Below the pieces are notes generated by a model. The model did not search any database. It was not told the origin of the DNA and saw only the letters and a program-made list of their open reading frames with translations. Shown here in pieces: positions 12,089-27,000 of a stretch of 64,000 bases of DNA. The translations under genes and the position numbers were made by a program. Positions within the stretch are counted from its first letter, which is position 1. Every line of letters starts with the position of its first letter. The DNA comes from Streptomyces ruber. GTDB taxonomy: Bacteria > Actinomycetota > Actinomycetes > Streptomycetales > Streptomycetaceae. Location of the stretch: assembly GCF_014648075.1 (NCBI RefSeq), contig NZ_BMQK01000002.1:186001-250000 (forward strand), in the 5' to 3' direction.

Positions 12089-15000
12089 AAGAACGGGTCC
12101 GACCTCGACTTCAAGAACCCCAACCTGAAGAACGACCTGGACGACCTGGACCTCGACCTCCCGAACCCCAAGTCGGACCAGGATCCCGTCCCGGGCCCGA
12201 ACGACCGCCCGGACCCCGATGCGACCGGAACCGGGAACGGTCCGGACCTCGGCAACAAGCCGCCGTCCTTCTTCCAGAACAACTTCCGCAACAACAGTGA
12301 CCTGTGGCGCAACAGCCAGATCCTGCGCGACAACCAGGACCGGCCGGGGGCGCTGGCCGGGCACTACGGGCTCAAGGGAGTGACCGACTTCCTCGCGGCC
12401 GGTGCGGGTGAGTCGCTCGCGGAGATCTTCATCAAGGGCGTCTTCGACGGCGACTGGTCCACCAGCTGGAAGACCTTCGTCGGCTCGGGCGTCAGCAGCC
12501 TGGTCGAGTCCGGGCTCACCGACATCGGCGTGAACAGCGCCGCCGAGCTGCGCAACGCCATCGACAAGCTGCGCAACCAGCCGCCGCCCACCGTCTCCGG
12601 CGCCGACATCGGCTCCGGCACGGGCGACCCCGCCGACACCCCGGCCTCCGGGGACGGCCCCGACAGCACCGACGGCTCCGCACGCCCGGACACCACCGGC
12701 GGCGGCGGTACCGCGTTCGGCCCGACCCCGTCCGTGGTCCCGCTCGGCACCGGCCAGGGCGGGACGACCGGCACCCAGTCGCCCCCGCCCGCCTTCGCGG
12801 AGAACCCGCCGCCGTACACCGACGTGGCCCCGCCGCCGTACACGACGGTGGACCCGCCGCTGTACACCCCGGGCCCGCTGCCCGTGACCGCCGCCGAGAA
12901 CGCGCTGTGGCAGCAGGTCCACAACGGCACCCCCGAGATCCGCGAGCAGGCCCTGCGCGACCTCGCCGCCCTGCGCGGCTCCCGGCAGCCGCTCGGCAGC
13001 GCCGAGATCGAGGTCCGCGACAGCCTGAACAGCAACCTGTCGCGGCTGCCCGAGGTCCGGGTGGTGCCCGCCGGCGGCAGCGCCGCCACCCAGGTCGACG
13101 CCGACCAGGTCCGGCGCACCCTCGACGGTCTCGGGGTCCCGGTCACGGTGGGCGCCCCGCTCGACGTGACCGGCGGCGCCGGCAACGGTCCCACGGCCCC
13201 GGCCGACCGCCCCGCCGGTTCCGTCGCGGACGGCACCGGGCAGAGCCCCGTGGCGGTGACGAGCCCCGGCCAGGCCGCGGAGACCGACGGCACCGTCGGT
13301 CTGGGCGGTGCGGGGCCGGAGGTGTCTCCGGAGGGGGCCGCCGGGAACTCGGTCGTGGACTCCTCAGTGAACGTTCCTACGGCGAACGTTCCTGCGGCGA
13401 ACGTTCCTACGGTGAGCGGTCCTTCGGCGGCGAACGGGTCCTCGGGGAACGTCTCCTCGGGGAACGTCGGCGTGGGCCCCGGCAGCGACGCTCAGGATCT
13501 CCAGGAGGAGGCGGCCGGGCAGGGCGACCGTACGGCTGTGGATGTCGGGAACCCGGTCGTGGACTCCCCGGGGAACGGTCCCTCGGTGAGCGGTCCGTCG
13601 GCGAACGCCTCCCCGGGAAGCGCCGGCGTGCGCTCGGGTGTGGACGCTGCGGGGAGCGAGGTCCAGGAGTCGCCGGAGGAGACGGCCGGGCAGGACGACC
13701 GTACGGTGGTGGATCCTGGCCCGGGCGGTGCCAGGCCGGAGGTGTCCTCGGAAGGGGCTGCCGGGAACTCGGCTGTGGACTCCTCGGCGAACGTCTCCTC
13801 GGGAAGCGCCGGCGTGGGCCCGGGTGTGGACGCCGCGGGGAGTGCGGTCCAGGACTCCCCGGAGGAGGCGGCCGGGCAGGGCGACCGTCCGGCTGCGGTG
13901 CCGGGCCAGGGGATCGGCGGGCCCGTCGCCACCGGCTCCTCCAACGCCTCCGCGGCGCCCAGCCCTTCCGCCGCTTCCGGCACGGGCACGTCCTCCGGTA
14001 CGGGTGCCGGCACGGGCACCGGTGTCCGGCCGGGGAGTGTCCCCAGCGCGACGGGCACGCCGTCCCCCTCCGCCACGTCGCCCCAGGGCAGGCCCGTTCA
14101 GGACACCCCTGCCCAGGACAGCACGGCTCCGGACAGCACGACCCCGGTGGACGACTCCCCGCAGGCCCAGGCCGCGGCCCCGCAGTCGCCACCGGCCACC
14201 ACCTCACCGGACGTCGCCCCGGACCCGTCCGAGGGCGTCCCCGCCCCGGCCGACGACCTCACCACCGCCCCGCCGAAGGTGAGCACCACCAGCTCCCACA
14301 CCGACGCCGGCGACGTACGCGCCGACAGCGGCGGGACCGACGTGAAGGCCGGTCCCGTCCCCGCCACCGTCACCCCCGCGCCCGCCCAGGCACCGCCGCT
14401 GACGATCGTGGTCTCCGAGGTGCCGCCGCCCGGCGAGGGGTCGCCCGAGGCCGCCGAGCTGCTGGACGGGGCCGGAACCGACCGGGCCGTGGTGCTCGGG
14501 CCGCCCGTCGCGCCGGACGGGTCCAACCGCCCGGTGCGCGCCGCCGTGGAGCTGACCCGTGAGGCGCCGGGCGCCCCGGTGCGGGTCCGCCCGCTCACCG
14601 GCCCGCCGCCCGTCGCCGTGCCGGACGGCACCGCGGGCCCCGCGAACACCGGGACGACCGCCGGCACGGACCGGACCACGGACGGCACGGACACCACCGT
14701 CACCGTGGACAGCGCGTTCCCCGGCGCGGACGTACTGCTGCCGCTCGCCGACGCCCTCGGCCCGGCCCCCGCGCAGGACCCGCCGTCCCGCCCCGCCACC
14801 GAGAGCACCGTGAAGACCGTCGGCGGTCCGGACGTCACCGCCCCGGCCGAGCCGAAGACCCTGCTGCTCCCGGAGCCGAAGCCGCCGCTGCAGAGCGACG
14901 GCGCCGGCCCGGTCCTCACGGTCCCGACGACCACCACCGACATCACCGGCACCACCGACTCCGCCGCGGCCAAGCTCGCCGCCGACGCGCGTCCGTGGAC

Positions 15001-18000
15001 CGAGCCGGCCACCGAGCTGCACCTGCAGTCGTCGGACCGGGGCGACGGCGACGGAACCGGCGGGCACGCCTCCGGCCCCGGCGGCGGGCGTGGGGCCGGG
15101 ACCGGCGGCACTCCGCCCCCGCTCCCGCCCACCACGCCCGACACCACCCCGGCGACGGTCACCGCGGCGCCCCCGCCCCCGCCCGGGCGGATCGTCGTAC
15201 GCCCCGCGAACGACGGCGGAAACGATCCCGCACGGCCTGCGGACCAGCCGGCCGTCACCACCCTGGACGGCCTCACCGTGCCCGTCGCGCAGCTGCGGCG
15301 CCTGACGCCGGACACGGCGCCGAAGCCCCGGCCGGGGCGCGCCGTACGGACGCTGACCGTCTCGCAGAGCCCGGCCGAGGACGGTACGGCGCAGAGCGCG
15401 GCGCACCGCGCGCTGCTCGACCAGGACACCTTCCGCGGTGTGCGCACCACGTCCGCCGAGCCCGCCCCGGACCCGATCACGGCACCGGAGACGGTCCCGG
15501 CCCCGGAGACCGCCGCCGACCCGCCGGCCACCCGTACCGTGTTCACCGGCCCGCCGGCCCCCCTCCCCGGCGCGGACACCGAGCAGGGCGCCGACTACTT
15601 CGTGGGGCACGGCACCCCCCGTACGGTCACCCTCGGCACCGACGACCCGGCGCACCCCACCGTGACGGTCAGCGGTGTGCAGCTCGGCCGGGCGCTGAGA
15701 GCCTGGGCGGACGACGGCGACCAGGACCGGCCGCTGGTGCTGTTCTTCTGCGAGACCGGGCGGCAGCCGAAGGTGGCGGGCCTGCCGGTGGCCCAGCACG
15801 TGGCGAACCGCACCGGGCGGCCCGTGTACGCGCCGACCACCGAGGCGGGCACGGCCCTGGACCAGGACGGCAACGTCCGCGCGGTGCTCACCGAGGACGC
15901 GGACGGGCCGGGGCGGTGGCGGCTGTTCACCCCGGAGCCCAGCGGCGCCGACCTGGACCGGCTGGCGCGCGACGCCGGCCTGCACGCGGGCCCGGAACCG
16001 GCCGACGTCTTCGCCCGGGCCCGTACCCTCCAGCAGATCCGCACACTGCGCGAGGCCCTCGGCCCGGACGCCGAGCGGCGCCCGGAGAACCGCGGTCCGC
16101 TCGCCGGACTCGCCTACGTGGACGGCCTGCGCTGGCTCACCCCGGACGCCGCGGCCCGCTACGGCGACGGCCGGATGACCCCGGACCTGCTGGACCGGAT
16201 GGTCACCGACTGGCACACCGCCACCGACGGCCCGGCCGTCGATCCCACCGCCGGTCCCACGACCGAGCAGTACGCCGCCTTCCTGCGGGCCGCGGCCGAC
16301 CTGCGCGCCACCGCCGGGCCGGACACCACGCTCGACGCCCTGCTGCCCCCGCCGCCGCCCGAGCTGCCCCCGACCACGCTGGTCTCGCAGGAGGACGTGC
16401 GCGGGCTCTCCGTCCCGCCCTCGATACAGGTCGCGTGGTCGCTGTCGGGCGATCCGCTACCGCTGTCCGAGCTGGGCCTCAGCCCCGAGGACACCGCCGA
16501 GCTGACCCGGCGTCTGCTCGGCCCGGCGCCGACGGTCACCGCCTCCCGGGAGCCCGCCTCCCAGGAGCCCGTCCCGCAGGGCTCCGCTCCCCAGGGACCG
16601 GACACGTCGACCCGGCCGAGGTCGGACAGCGTCGACACGCTGACGGCGCGTGACAAGTACGGCTTCCCGGAGAAGAACTACAAGGGCTTCCGCAACCTCT
16701 CCCGGGGCAGGAACCTGGTCCTCGACATCCGTCCGACCAATCCCGGCGCCGCGAAGTGGCTCGACGCCGGAGCCATGGCCAAGCCGGCGGGCATCAAGGC
16801 CAAGAGCATCAGCGACGTCGACGTCCACCTCGGCGCCCAGGCGGACGACATCGGACTCGTCGGCTACTTCCGGCCGACCCTGCCCGAGCGCGGATCCCTC
16901 ACGGACGAACAGTGGGACGAGATCGTGTCCCGCTTCAACCAGCGCTCCACCGAGTTCCGGGAACTCGCCCCCACGATGGCGGCGTACGAGCGCGACAACA
17001 CCTTCGTCGTCAGGGACGGCGTGGTGCACGGAGTGGACCGGGACGGCACGCGGCGCCCCGTCACCAGCGACCACGACGTGTTCGACGTCTCCACGCCCGG
17101 CGGCACACGCGTGCCCTCCTCGCAGCACGACGCGCTGATCGAGGAGATGCGGACCCGGGACATGGGTGTCGAGCACGGCGCCCACATGTTCTGGACCCCG
17201 GCCACCGACTTCGACAAGTCCGTCTTCGACAAGGTCGTCAGCTCGCACCGGAGTCCCGACGGCGAACCCCTGCTCCGCTTCCGCCCCGAGAACAACCACG
17301 CCGAACTCACCTGGACCGCACCGTTCGCCGCACCGCCCGCTCCGGCGCCCGTGCCGGGGCGGCCGGAGGACCCCGCCGACCACGTCCGCGCGGACGGCCG
17401 TACCTTCCTGCGGGTGACCGCCCGGGCCGACGGGGACACGCTCTTCCGGGCGGTGCTCGACAGCGCCCGCGGCCGGGACGTGCCGCCCGCCTGGGCCGCG
17501 CGGAACATCGCCGGGCTGCGCGATCTGGTGCGTGACCGTGTCATCGGTTCCGAGCTGGGCGCCGTCGCGGACGACCTCACGCCGGACCCGGTGCTGTCCG
17601 TGCTGGACGACCAGCGGATGCGCGCCCTGGTCGGCGTGGACGACCCCGCCGAGCAGGGCCGGATCACCGAGGAGTGGAACCGGACCGCGCAGCAGGTCGT
17701 CACCGACGGCGACGCCGGACGGTGGCGGCAGATCCTCGCCGAGAGCGGCTACCCGCAGCTCGTCGAGGTGGCGCCCACCCCGGCCGACGCGCGGCGGCTC
17801 GGCGGGCGCGGGCTGCTCGCCGCGGTCGCCGAGCGCCCCGACCTGTGGCCGTCGCCCTTCGCCGACCTGCTCCCGGAGGCGCTCGCGCACACCCTCGGCG
17901 TCGGTCTGCGCGTCGTGCAGCCCGACCGGCAGGGGACGGACGCGCCCGTCGTCACCGAGCTGAATCCGGGCGGCACCCACGGCACCCTGCACCTGGCGTG

Positions 18001-21000
18001 GGACGGGAACGACCACTTCGACGCCCTGGTGCCGGCACCGGCCCCCGACCCGGTCACGCCCACGCCCGCACCGGAACCCACCGGGTCACCGGTCTCCCGG
18101 GAGCCGGACGGCACCGACCCGTTCGGCGAGTGGCTGCGCGGCATGGGCGGCATCACCGACCTCGACAGCGCCCCCGCCCCCGACCAGGGCGACCGCGCGC
18201 TGCTGGAGGTCCAGCTCGACCGGTACCGCCCGGCCCGCCTGCTGACCGGCGAGGACGCCCGCCCGCCGGGTCCGGCGCCGCGCACGGTCACCTTCGAGGA
18301 CGGCAGCAGGCTGCCCACCGTCCTGATCAGGCCGGGCGCCGATCCGCGGGACACCGCCCCCGACGGGACGGACAGGACGGACGGGATGCCGCAGGGTGCG
18401 CCGACCGGGCTGATCCCCGGTCCCGGCGCGCTCACCCTGCGCTCGCCCGAACTGGTGGCGCGGGAGATCCTCGACCAGCTGCCGGCGACGGTGCGGGCGC
18501 GGTTCGACGAGTCGGAGCTGCTGCGTCTGCTGACCGACCAGCCCTCCGCGTTCACCGCCCCGCGCGGCGCCCGGTTCGTGGGCCGGGAGAAGTCCGGGGT
18601 CGGCCTGGAGATGACGGTCGAGGCCGTCCCGTACCACCGCTGGGAACGCTTCTCCGACGTGGGCGAGCCCGTCAAGATCGACACGACGCGGCGCGGGCAG
18701 GCCGCCACGGGCGGCGGGCGCACCGTGGGCTTCGGACGCCGGCTCGCCGGCGCCCTGAGCCTGGGCCCGCCGCTCAGCTGGCTGCTGAAGATCAACGCCT
18801 CGCTGGGCTGGACCCGTAGGACGGACTACTCCCAGGGCACCACGGCGCTCCACCAGACCGAGGCCCGGGGTACGGACGGCTCGCACCTGCACCTGGACGA
18901 CGTCCACTACCGGGTGCGGGTGGAACGGGTCACGGAGGCGCCGAGGTCCACCGGACGGCTCGGTTCCGTCGGACGGCTCGGTTCCGTGCCGCGGCGGGAC
19001 ACCGACGTCACCGGCACGCCCGCGCCGGGTTCCCGCTGGGTGCGCACCCCGGTGCACAGCGCGGAGTTCGGCATGCGGGACGGGCTGAGCTGGCGGCTGC
19101 CGGACGATCTCACCGTGCCGTTCGAGGGACCCCGCCGGGCACCGGAGACGCTCACCTTCCCGGACGGGACGGTCCCGCGGCTGTCCGACTCCACCGGCCT
19201 GTACCTGGTGGACCCGCCGGAGGACGTGGCGCTGGCCGTCTCCGAGGCGAGGCCGGGCAGTTCGGCGCACCGCACCCTGGTGTCGTTCGCCCGGCCGGAC
19301 CGGCTGCTCGGCATGTTCGGGCGGCTCACCGGGCCGGTCAGCGGACCCGAGCTGACCCGGGGGAGCGGTCAGCACCCGATGGGGCACCTGGTCGTGGAGC
19401 GGTCGGTGCCGCACCGGGCCGACCTCGTCACCGAGTCGGTCAAGACGGAGGTGCGCGACCTCGCCCAGACCACGTACTCCAACCAGCGCGGTCACGTCCG
19501 CGAGACCCGGTTCGGGCTCCAGGTCACCTCCGGGCCGAACCACCAGTTCGCCGGGCCGCTCACCGACGTACGGGTCCAGGGCGGTCCGCTGGTCCGTATG
19601 GACCTCGCCGCCGGACGGGGCCACTACCTGGGCACCGACGCGGTCCGCAAGGTCGCCGGCCGGGTCCGTGACCAGCCGATGGCGCTGTACCGGGTGGAAC
19701 GCACCCTGATGGTCCGCCGGGCCGGTGAGCCGCCGTCCGCGGCCCGGCCGGTGCGGGTGGTCAGCCTGGACTGGATCTCCACCCAGGACGCCCGCCGGCT
19801 CGCGGGCTGGGACAGCCGTACGCCCGGCCGGACGGGACCGAACCCGGACGCCGAGCCGCCGGTGCCGTGGTACCTCACCCGTGAGGACCCGGTGCACCTG
19901 GGCGGCCAGGTCCGCGCGGAGGGCTTCCGCCCGCAGCCGCGCGCCCAGGTCCTGCCCACGATCCTCGAACAGGCGGAGGAGCACGACACGCCTCCGGCCG
20001 GCCGGACGGACGGCACTCCCGCGGACGTCCGGGACGGCTCCCTGGACGGCGTCGCCCCCGACGACACCCGGGACGGCTCCCTGGACGGCGTCGCCCCCGA
20101 CGACACCCGGGGCATGCCGGACACCCGGGTCGTGCCCCGCGACGACGCCACCGCCCAGGACGTCCAGGGCACCCAGAACACCCAGGACACCCAGGCTGTG
20201 CCCCAGGACCCCGTGCGGGCCTTCGCGGACGCCGTGCTGGAGACGCTGCACCGCTCGTACCCGTCGCTGTTCGTCCCGCCGCTGATGGCGCGGCACCCGC
20301 GGCTGGCCCGGCTCTGGTACGGGGACGGGCGGCTGCGGACCGCGCTGCACAACGACCGGCAGGTGCGCGAGGCGCTGAACCGGCCCACCCTGACGCAGAG
20401 CCTCGACGAGCTGACCACCACCGGCATCCCGGTCACGCTCACCGAGGACGGCAAGGTGCGCCGCGGCCACCACACGCTGACCCTGCGGGCACGGCTGACC
20501 GACCGCCGGTTCGAGACCCCGCTGAGCGAACGCTCGATGCGCAACTCGGTGGTCGGCAACGAGATCTCCGGCCAGGGCCAGCAGGAGGGCAGCACCTACA
20601 CCGCCGGTGTCGAGCTGGGCATCTCGCCCCGCGACCACGACAAGGTGCCCGGCCCGAACGCGCCGGCCCGGACCGGCAACACCATGGTCGGCGCCCGCTA
20701 CGCCCGGGGTTACCAGGACGCCACCCGGAACACGATCACGGTCTCCGACGACCACCTGGCCTTCCAGACCGGCGTCGACCTCTACAGCTACCAGGTGGAC
20801 CTGAGCGCCACCTTCGAGGGCCACCGCCGCCCGCGCGGCTGGACCAGGCTCGTCACGGTCGGCCTGCTCGGTGCGGGCGTCTTCGTCAGCAAGGTCGAGG
20901 AGCGCCCGCTGTTCAGCGGGGGCACCGAGACCGTGGGACGGGTCGAGCTGGCCGTGCCCACGGCGCACGGCTCCGACCGGTACGCCCCCACCGACCCGCC

Positions 21001-24000
21001 CGCCGGCGCGACGGCGCCCACGCCCGCACCGCAGCGGCTGTCCGCCCTGGAGGCGGACCAGCTCCTCGACGGCACCCGCCCGCTGCCCAGGACGGAATCG
21101 GACGCCCAACGCCTCGTGAAGCGGCTGCTGAGCGCCCCGCACGTGGTGCTCAGCACCGAGGGCGGCCCGCAGCGCCAGCAGCTGATGCAGGACACCGCCG
21201 ACCGCGCCTCGGGCTCCTCCTGGCACGTCAGCGCGCCCGGCACACCGGTGCGCACCGCGCTGCGCCGGGCGATGGCGAACCTCAGCGTGGCCGGGCAATT
21301 CGGCCAGTACCTCGGCCCGTTCGGCTCCCGGATCACCGGGCTCAACGGCGCCGGGCCGCTGCGCGCGCACTACCTGAAGGCCGCGGTCCGCGGCGAGCTG
21401 GACAACGTACGGGTCATGAGCGACCCGAAGCCGTCCGGCATGGAGCGCGCCCTCGGCAACGAGCACAAGGCCGTCGGCAGCGACACCGCCACCTCGCGCA
21501 CCACGCTCGGCCTCCAGGGCGGCTACATGCCGTTGCAGCAGGTGTCCGGCAACGAGGCGCTGGTCGGGTCGTACTCGACCGTGCTCCAGTACGCCCGGGG
21601 CAAGGCGCGCGGTGTCTCGCGGAGCGTCGCCCGGGGACGCAGCACCACCCTGACCTTCGCCGGGCGCATGTACCTGGTGGTCGCCGACGCCACCGAGACG
21701 ATCGCGGTGCGGGACCGCTGGACGGCCGCGCTGGGCACGGTCGGCACCCGCGCCGGGGAGCGGATCAGCTCCGCCGCCGGAAGGCTGTCCGAGGGCCTCG
21801 GGCGCGGACTGTCCCCGCGCCGGGCCGCCGCCGCCCTCCAGCGGATCCGCGACGCGGTGATGTTCCAACTGCCGATGCAGGACGCCATCGAGGCCGGGCT
21901 CGCCCCGGACGGGCTCGGCACCGCCACCCCGCGCAACCTCGGCGGCGGCTACCGGGTGCCGGACTTCCTTCGCGGCCGGCGCTTCCCGACCCGTCCCGGC
22001 GGCCAGCTCGACGCGAGCGGCGCGGCGCCGGACCTGATGCGGCGGCTGGAGAAGATGGGCGTGCCCTCGCACGACCGGGAGCAGGTCCTGCAGCGGCTCT
22101 CGCCGGACTTCCTCCGCGCCCACCTGCACGAGCTGACCACCGACGGGATGAGCCTGCCGGTCCACTACCGCACCTGGTCGCGCCCGCACCACCTGCCGGC
22201 CGGGGGCAGCCCCGGACAGGTCCGGTTCAGGCTGACGCCGGTCGCCACGGACGTCGAGCGGCTGCGCACCGGGTACGAGCTGAGCGACAGCCGGGGCGCC
22301 GCCCGCGAGAGCTCCGACAGCGCCACCCGGGACCAGGGCGGCGACGTCACCCTGAGCGCGGGTACGCGCTCCACGGGCAGCGGCCCGTTCCTGGCCAACC
22401 CCGCGCTCCAGGGCACGGCGGCCCAGCAGCCGTCGAGCGGCCGGACCGAGACCGAGGGCAGCTCCGAGACGCCGGGCATGGGCACCACGCAGGCGCACGC
22501 GGAGGTCGTCACCCATTACGTCCTGACCGTCACCATGACGGACGCGGTCGGCGACGCGCTCCCGCCGCGTGCCGTCACGAGGGTCGGCACCCTCAACGAG
22601 ATGGTGTCGGCGGGCCTGCTCACCCCGGTGGGCGACGGCGACGACGGCACGCTCACCGAGCAGGACGTGCCCGAACCGGAGCGCGCGGTACGGATGCTGA
22701 CGGCCGACCAGGCCCGGCCGGACGCCGTCGCCGCCTGGCGCGGCGCCGGTGACGGCACCCGCGCCCCCGACCCCGACATCCTGCCCTTCGACGACCGGAT
22801 CGGCTCCGGCCTCGTCGCCGTGGACGTCCGCGGCGCGGCCAACGTGCAGGACGCCCTGACCCTGGCCACCGCCCGCGCCGACGGCCTCGGCGACGGCGAC
22901 CTCGGCACCCGGCACACCGGCGACGACCTCGCCGAGCGCGTGCGGGCGGCCCGCCGCACGCCGCTCACCGGCCTGGGCACGGCGCCCGCGCAGGCACAGC
23001 AGGAGGCCACCTCGCAGGGCGGGCTGACCGCCGGGTTCCGCGAGGCGCTCGGCGCGGACGGCTCCGCCCTGCCTCCGCAGACCTCCGCCCGCCTGTTCGG
23101 CCAGGCCCACACCGCCGACTCCCGCCTCTACGCGAAGATGCACCGCAGCGGCGCGAAGCTGCTCGCCGTGGAGAGCAAGCCCAGTATCAGTTCCACCGTG
23201 AAGCCGAAGAGCTCCGAGGCGCAGGAGACCGGCATCCCGGACAACGTCGAGGGCGCGGTGTCCACCGCGCCGATCCTGACCACCGGCAACGCCGGTGTGG
23301 CCGTTCCGGGTTTCCCGGTCCCGGTCGGCGGCGCGGACAACGCCACCGCGCTCAAGGCCGGCCCGGACAGCGGAGTCGGTTCGGCCGTCAAGGACACCGC
23401 CGACCGCGCCATGCTGTTCTCGGTGCCGGTGACCTGGCTGGCCGTGACCGAGGCGGACCACCGGATCACCGACAGCCGCCCGCTGCACGCACTGGGCAAG
23501 GCCGAGCGCGGGCCGCGCGCCGCCGAGGCCGGGACCACCGTCCTGGTCTGGCTGAGCGAGGACGTCGCCCGCGAGTACGGCCTCCTCGACGACACCACGT
23601 TCCCCGACGAGGTCGGCACGGCCTGGGACGACATGGCCAAGGCCGCCGAGGACCTCGCCGCCGCCGAGACGGAGTACTACGACGCCCGTGCGCGGGCCCG
23701 TGAGACCTGGCTCGCCCTCACCCCGGCGGAGCGGACCGCGCTCGGCGACGACGACCCCTCGCGGGCGACCGCGCTGCCCCGGGACGTCGCCGAGTCCCCG
23801 GCCGTCGTCGCCTGGCAGGCCGCCCGCGACGCGGTACGGCTGTGGGAGGGGCGCCTGGACACCGCCGCCGCGGACCACCACCGGCTGCACCTCGCCGCGT
23901 CCCGCCTCACCGCCCACCACCAGGGTCTGGCCGCGGTGCCGGTACGGGACGTGCCGCAGGAGTACGCCGAGCCGGACTGGCGCTCGCAGGCGCCGAAGCC

Positions 24001-27000
24001 GTACACGGTCGCCGACGCCACCGACACCGCCCCGCGCACCCTCACCTCGCCGGACGGCGCCACGGTGCGCGAGGTGCACGACGTGCCGCACGACGGCGCC
24101 TCGTTCTTCCACGCGCTGCTGGCCGCCGCGAAGGACCGGGGCCGGCTGCCCCACCTGCTCGGCACCGACCTCGCCGACCGGTTCACGGCCGCCCCCGCCG
24201 ACCCCGCGGTGACCGCCGAGGCCGTCGGCGCCGCCCGCGACCGGCTCGCCTGGGCGCTGGGCGAGAACGGCAACGAGGACCTGCTCGACGCCCTCGCCCT
24301 CGACGTCGCCGACACCTTCACGCAGGCCGAACTGGACGCCGCCGGTGTGGTGCTGACCCCGGCCCAGCAGGCCGAGTTCGACGCCCTGGGCCGCCTTCCG
24401 GAGACGTTCTGGCCGACGCCGGAGCAGCGGGTGGCCCTGGCGGGTGCGGCCCTGTCCCGCCCGTTCGCGAGCGAGCCGCTCCAGGACGGCGCCGGACGGC
24501 CGGACGGCACCCCGGCACCGCCCGAGCGCCGCGCCGGCGACAACGGCGGCGCCGACCTGCTGCCCGCCCTCGCCGCGCGGGTCCTCGGCACCCCGCTGAC
24601 CGTGGTCACCGGTGAGGGCCGCGACCAGCTGTTCCTCCCGCACGGCGGCGATCCCGCCGCCGTCGATCCGGCCGCCGACCCGGTGCTGTTCTCCGCCGAC
24701 GGCTTCTTCGCCGCCGCCCTGCCGCCGGGCACCCCGGCCCCGGTCACCACCGCGCTGCCGGCCCCGGGGACCACCGGGACCTCCGGCACGCGGGACACCA
24801 CGACCGGACAGCCCGCGAAGCCGGCCGCGCACCGCACCCACACCACCGCGCCCTGGCTGCCGCCCGCCGACAGCAGCGGCCCGCGCTACCGCCTCGCCCG
24901 CGACGGCGTCCTCACCGCGCCCGACGGCGCCACGTACACGCAGGGAACGCCCACCGGCCGCGGCAACGGCTTCTTCGGCGCGCTCTCCACGGCCCTGTAC
25001 GACGCCGCGGGGCGGCCGGGCGTGGACCGGCGCGAGGCCGGCCGGCTGCGGCTGCGCGCCGGGATGTCGCCCGCCCGGCTGATGCGGCTGAACGGCCTGC
25101 CGGGCGCCCCGGCCGAACGGGACACGCTGTTCTCGCCCCCGCCCCTGGTGCGGCGCGGCGGCGCCCCCGCGCCGACCGCGGAGGCCCTGGAGGGCCATCT
25201 GCGCCGCCACCTCGCCCAGGCCCCCTGGGGTCCCGCCGCCGACCGGGCGGTCGCCGAGTGGGCGGCCGCCGCCACCGGCACCACCGTCACCCTGGTCGAG
25301 GAGAACGGCACCGCCCACACGTACCCCGGCCCGGCCGGCGAGAACGGCCCGCACCTCCGGCTCCGCCGCCGCGGCGGCGACTTCGTCCCGCTGGTCCTGC
25401 GCACCCCGGCACCCGCCCCGATCCCGCGGACCGACGGGCAGGGGACGCCGACCGACGGGCAGGAGGCGCGGACCGACAGCACCGCGCGGACGGCGCCGGC
25501 GGCACAGGACCCGGCCGCTGTCCCGTTGCCCCCGTCCCCTTCCGCGTCCGCCGAGGACCCGCCGGGGCTCCCGGAAGGGCCGGAAGGGGAAGAAGCGTAC
25601 GAGCTCAACACGCTGAGCGGGCGCGGCGGGCGCAGGGGCGGGCGCTCCACCTCCGACGGCCAGTACGCGGACCTGGCCCACGGTTCGATGCCGGACTCCT
25701 CCGCGTCGTCGTCCTCCGGCTACGACTCGGCCCTGGCCTACGGTTCGATGCCGGGCTCCTCCCCGTCGTCCTCCGACTACGACTCGGATCTGGCCTACGG
25801 ACCCTCGTACAGGTCCTCCTCGCGCGCGTTCACCGGCACGGTGGGCGGAGTGCTCTTCACGACGGACCGCGAAGGCCCCTTGATGAGGGAACTCGCCCAG
25901 TTCCTCAGCGCCGTGGCCGGTCCGCTCCTGGCCTCCCTCGACTCCATCACCGTGACGTTCGGCCGTCCGCAGGGCTCGGGCGTGGGCCACTGGGCGTCGG
26001 ACAGCCGGACGGTCGTGCTGAATCCGAACCACGCCGCGGTGCGCAGGGCGGGTGACAGCCGTCTGTTCGGGGCCGCTCTGTTCGAGCTGCTCAACGGCTC
26101 CGCAGACGCCCGCCGCGCCGCATGGGACGGCTACGCCTACGACGGCAGCATCGAGCACTGGGCCGCCCAGGAGGGCATCTCGCCCGCGGCGTACTACGGC
26201 CGTGAGATGGAGCGCATCGAGTTCGACAACACCATCACGCACCGGCGGCTCATCGCCGACGCGGGCAGGTCGGGTACCAACGCCGACCTGTTCTCCGGCG
26301 AAGCCGGTGACTTCCCGTCCTACTACCAGCGCCAGGTGCGGTCCGGGCACACCCACAGCTACGAGTTCCGCTACGGCCTCCTGCGCGCGCAGGCGGCCGC
26401 CGACGCGGCCCGTGCGGCCGAGGTCGGGACGGCGTACGCACCGCCGGCCCCGCCGCTGTCGCAGCAGGACCCGGCCTCCGTCCCGCCGCCCCTGCCCGCG
26501 GCCCCCACCGGCGCCTCCATCGGTGGCGACGCGCTGGACACCGGCCGCCGGGTCGGCACCGTGCTGCAGAACCTCGGCCACCCCGTGGTGCTGGCCGGAG
26601 CGGCCCGCGGCCGGGTGCAGTTCGGGGTGCCCCGGCCGCTGGACGCCGTGGAGTTCCAGCTCTCCGCGAGCACTCTCCCCACCGCCACCGAGATCCGCCG
26701 GGCGCTGGAGCGGGAGTTCCCCGGCGCGCCGGTGCGGACGCCCGCCGTCACGGGCGGCGGCCGGGTCCTGAACGTGTCGGCGGACGGCGTCCCGATCAGG
26801 ATCACCGCCGTGGACCGGCCCCTCACCGACACCGTCACGGTCGACGGCTTCACCGTGCCCGCGCCCGCCGACTCCGTCGCCGACGCCGCCCTCGCCCTGG
26901 CCACCGCCACCGACCCGGACCTGCGCGGACGCGACCTCCTCGACCTGCTGTGGGCGTCGCGCGCCGCCTCCGCCGACGGCCCGCGCACCCTCGGCCCGGT

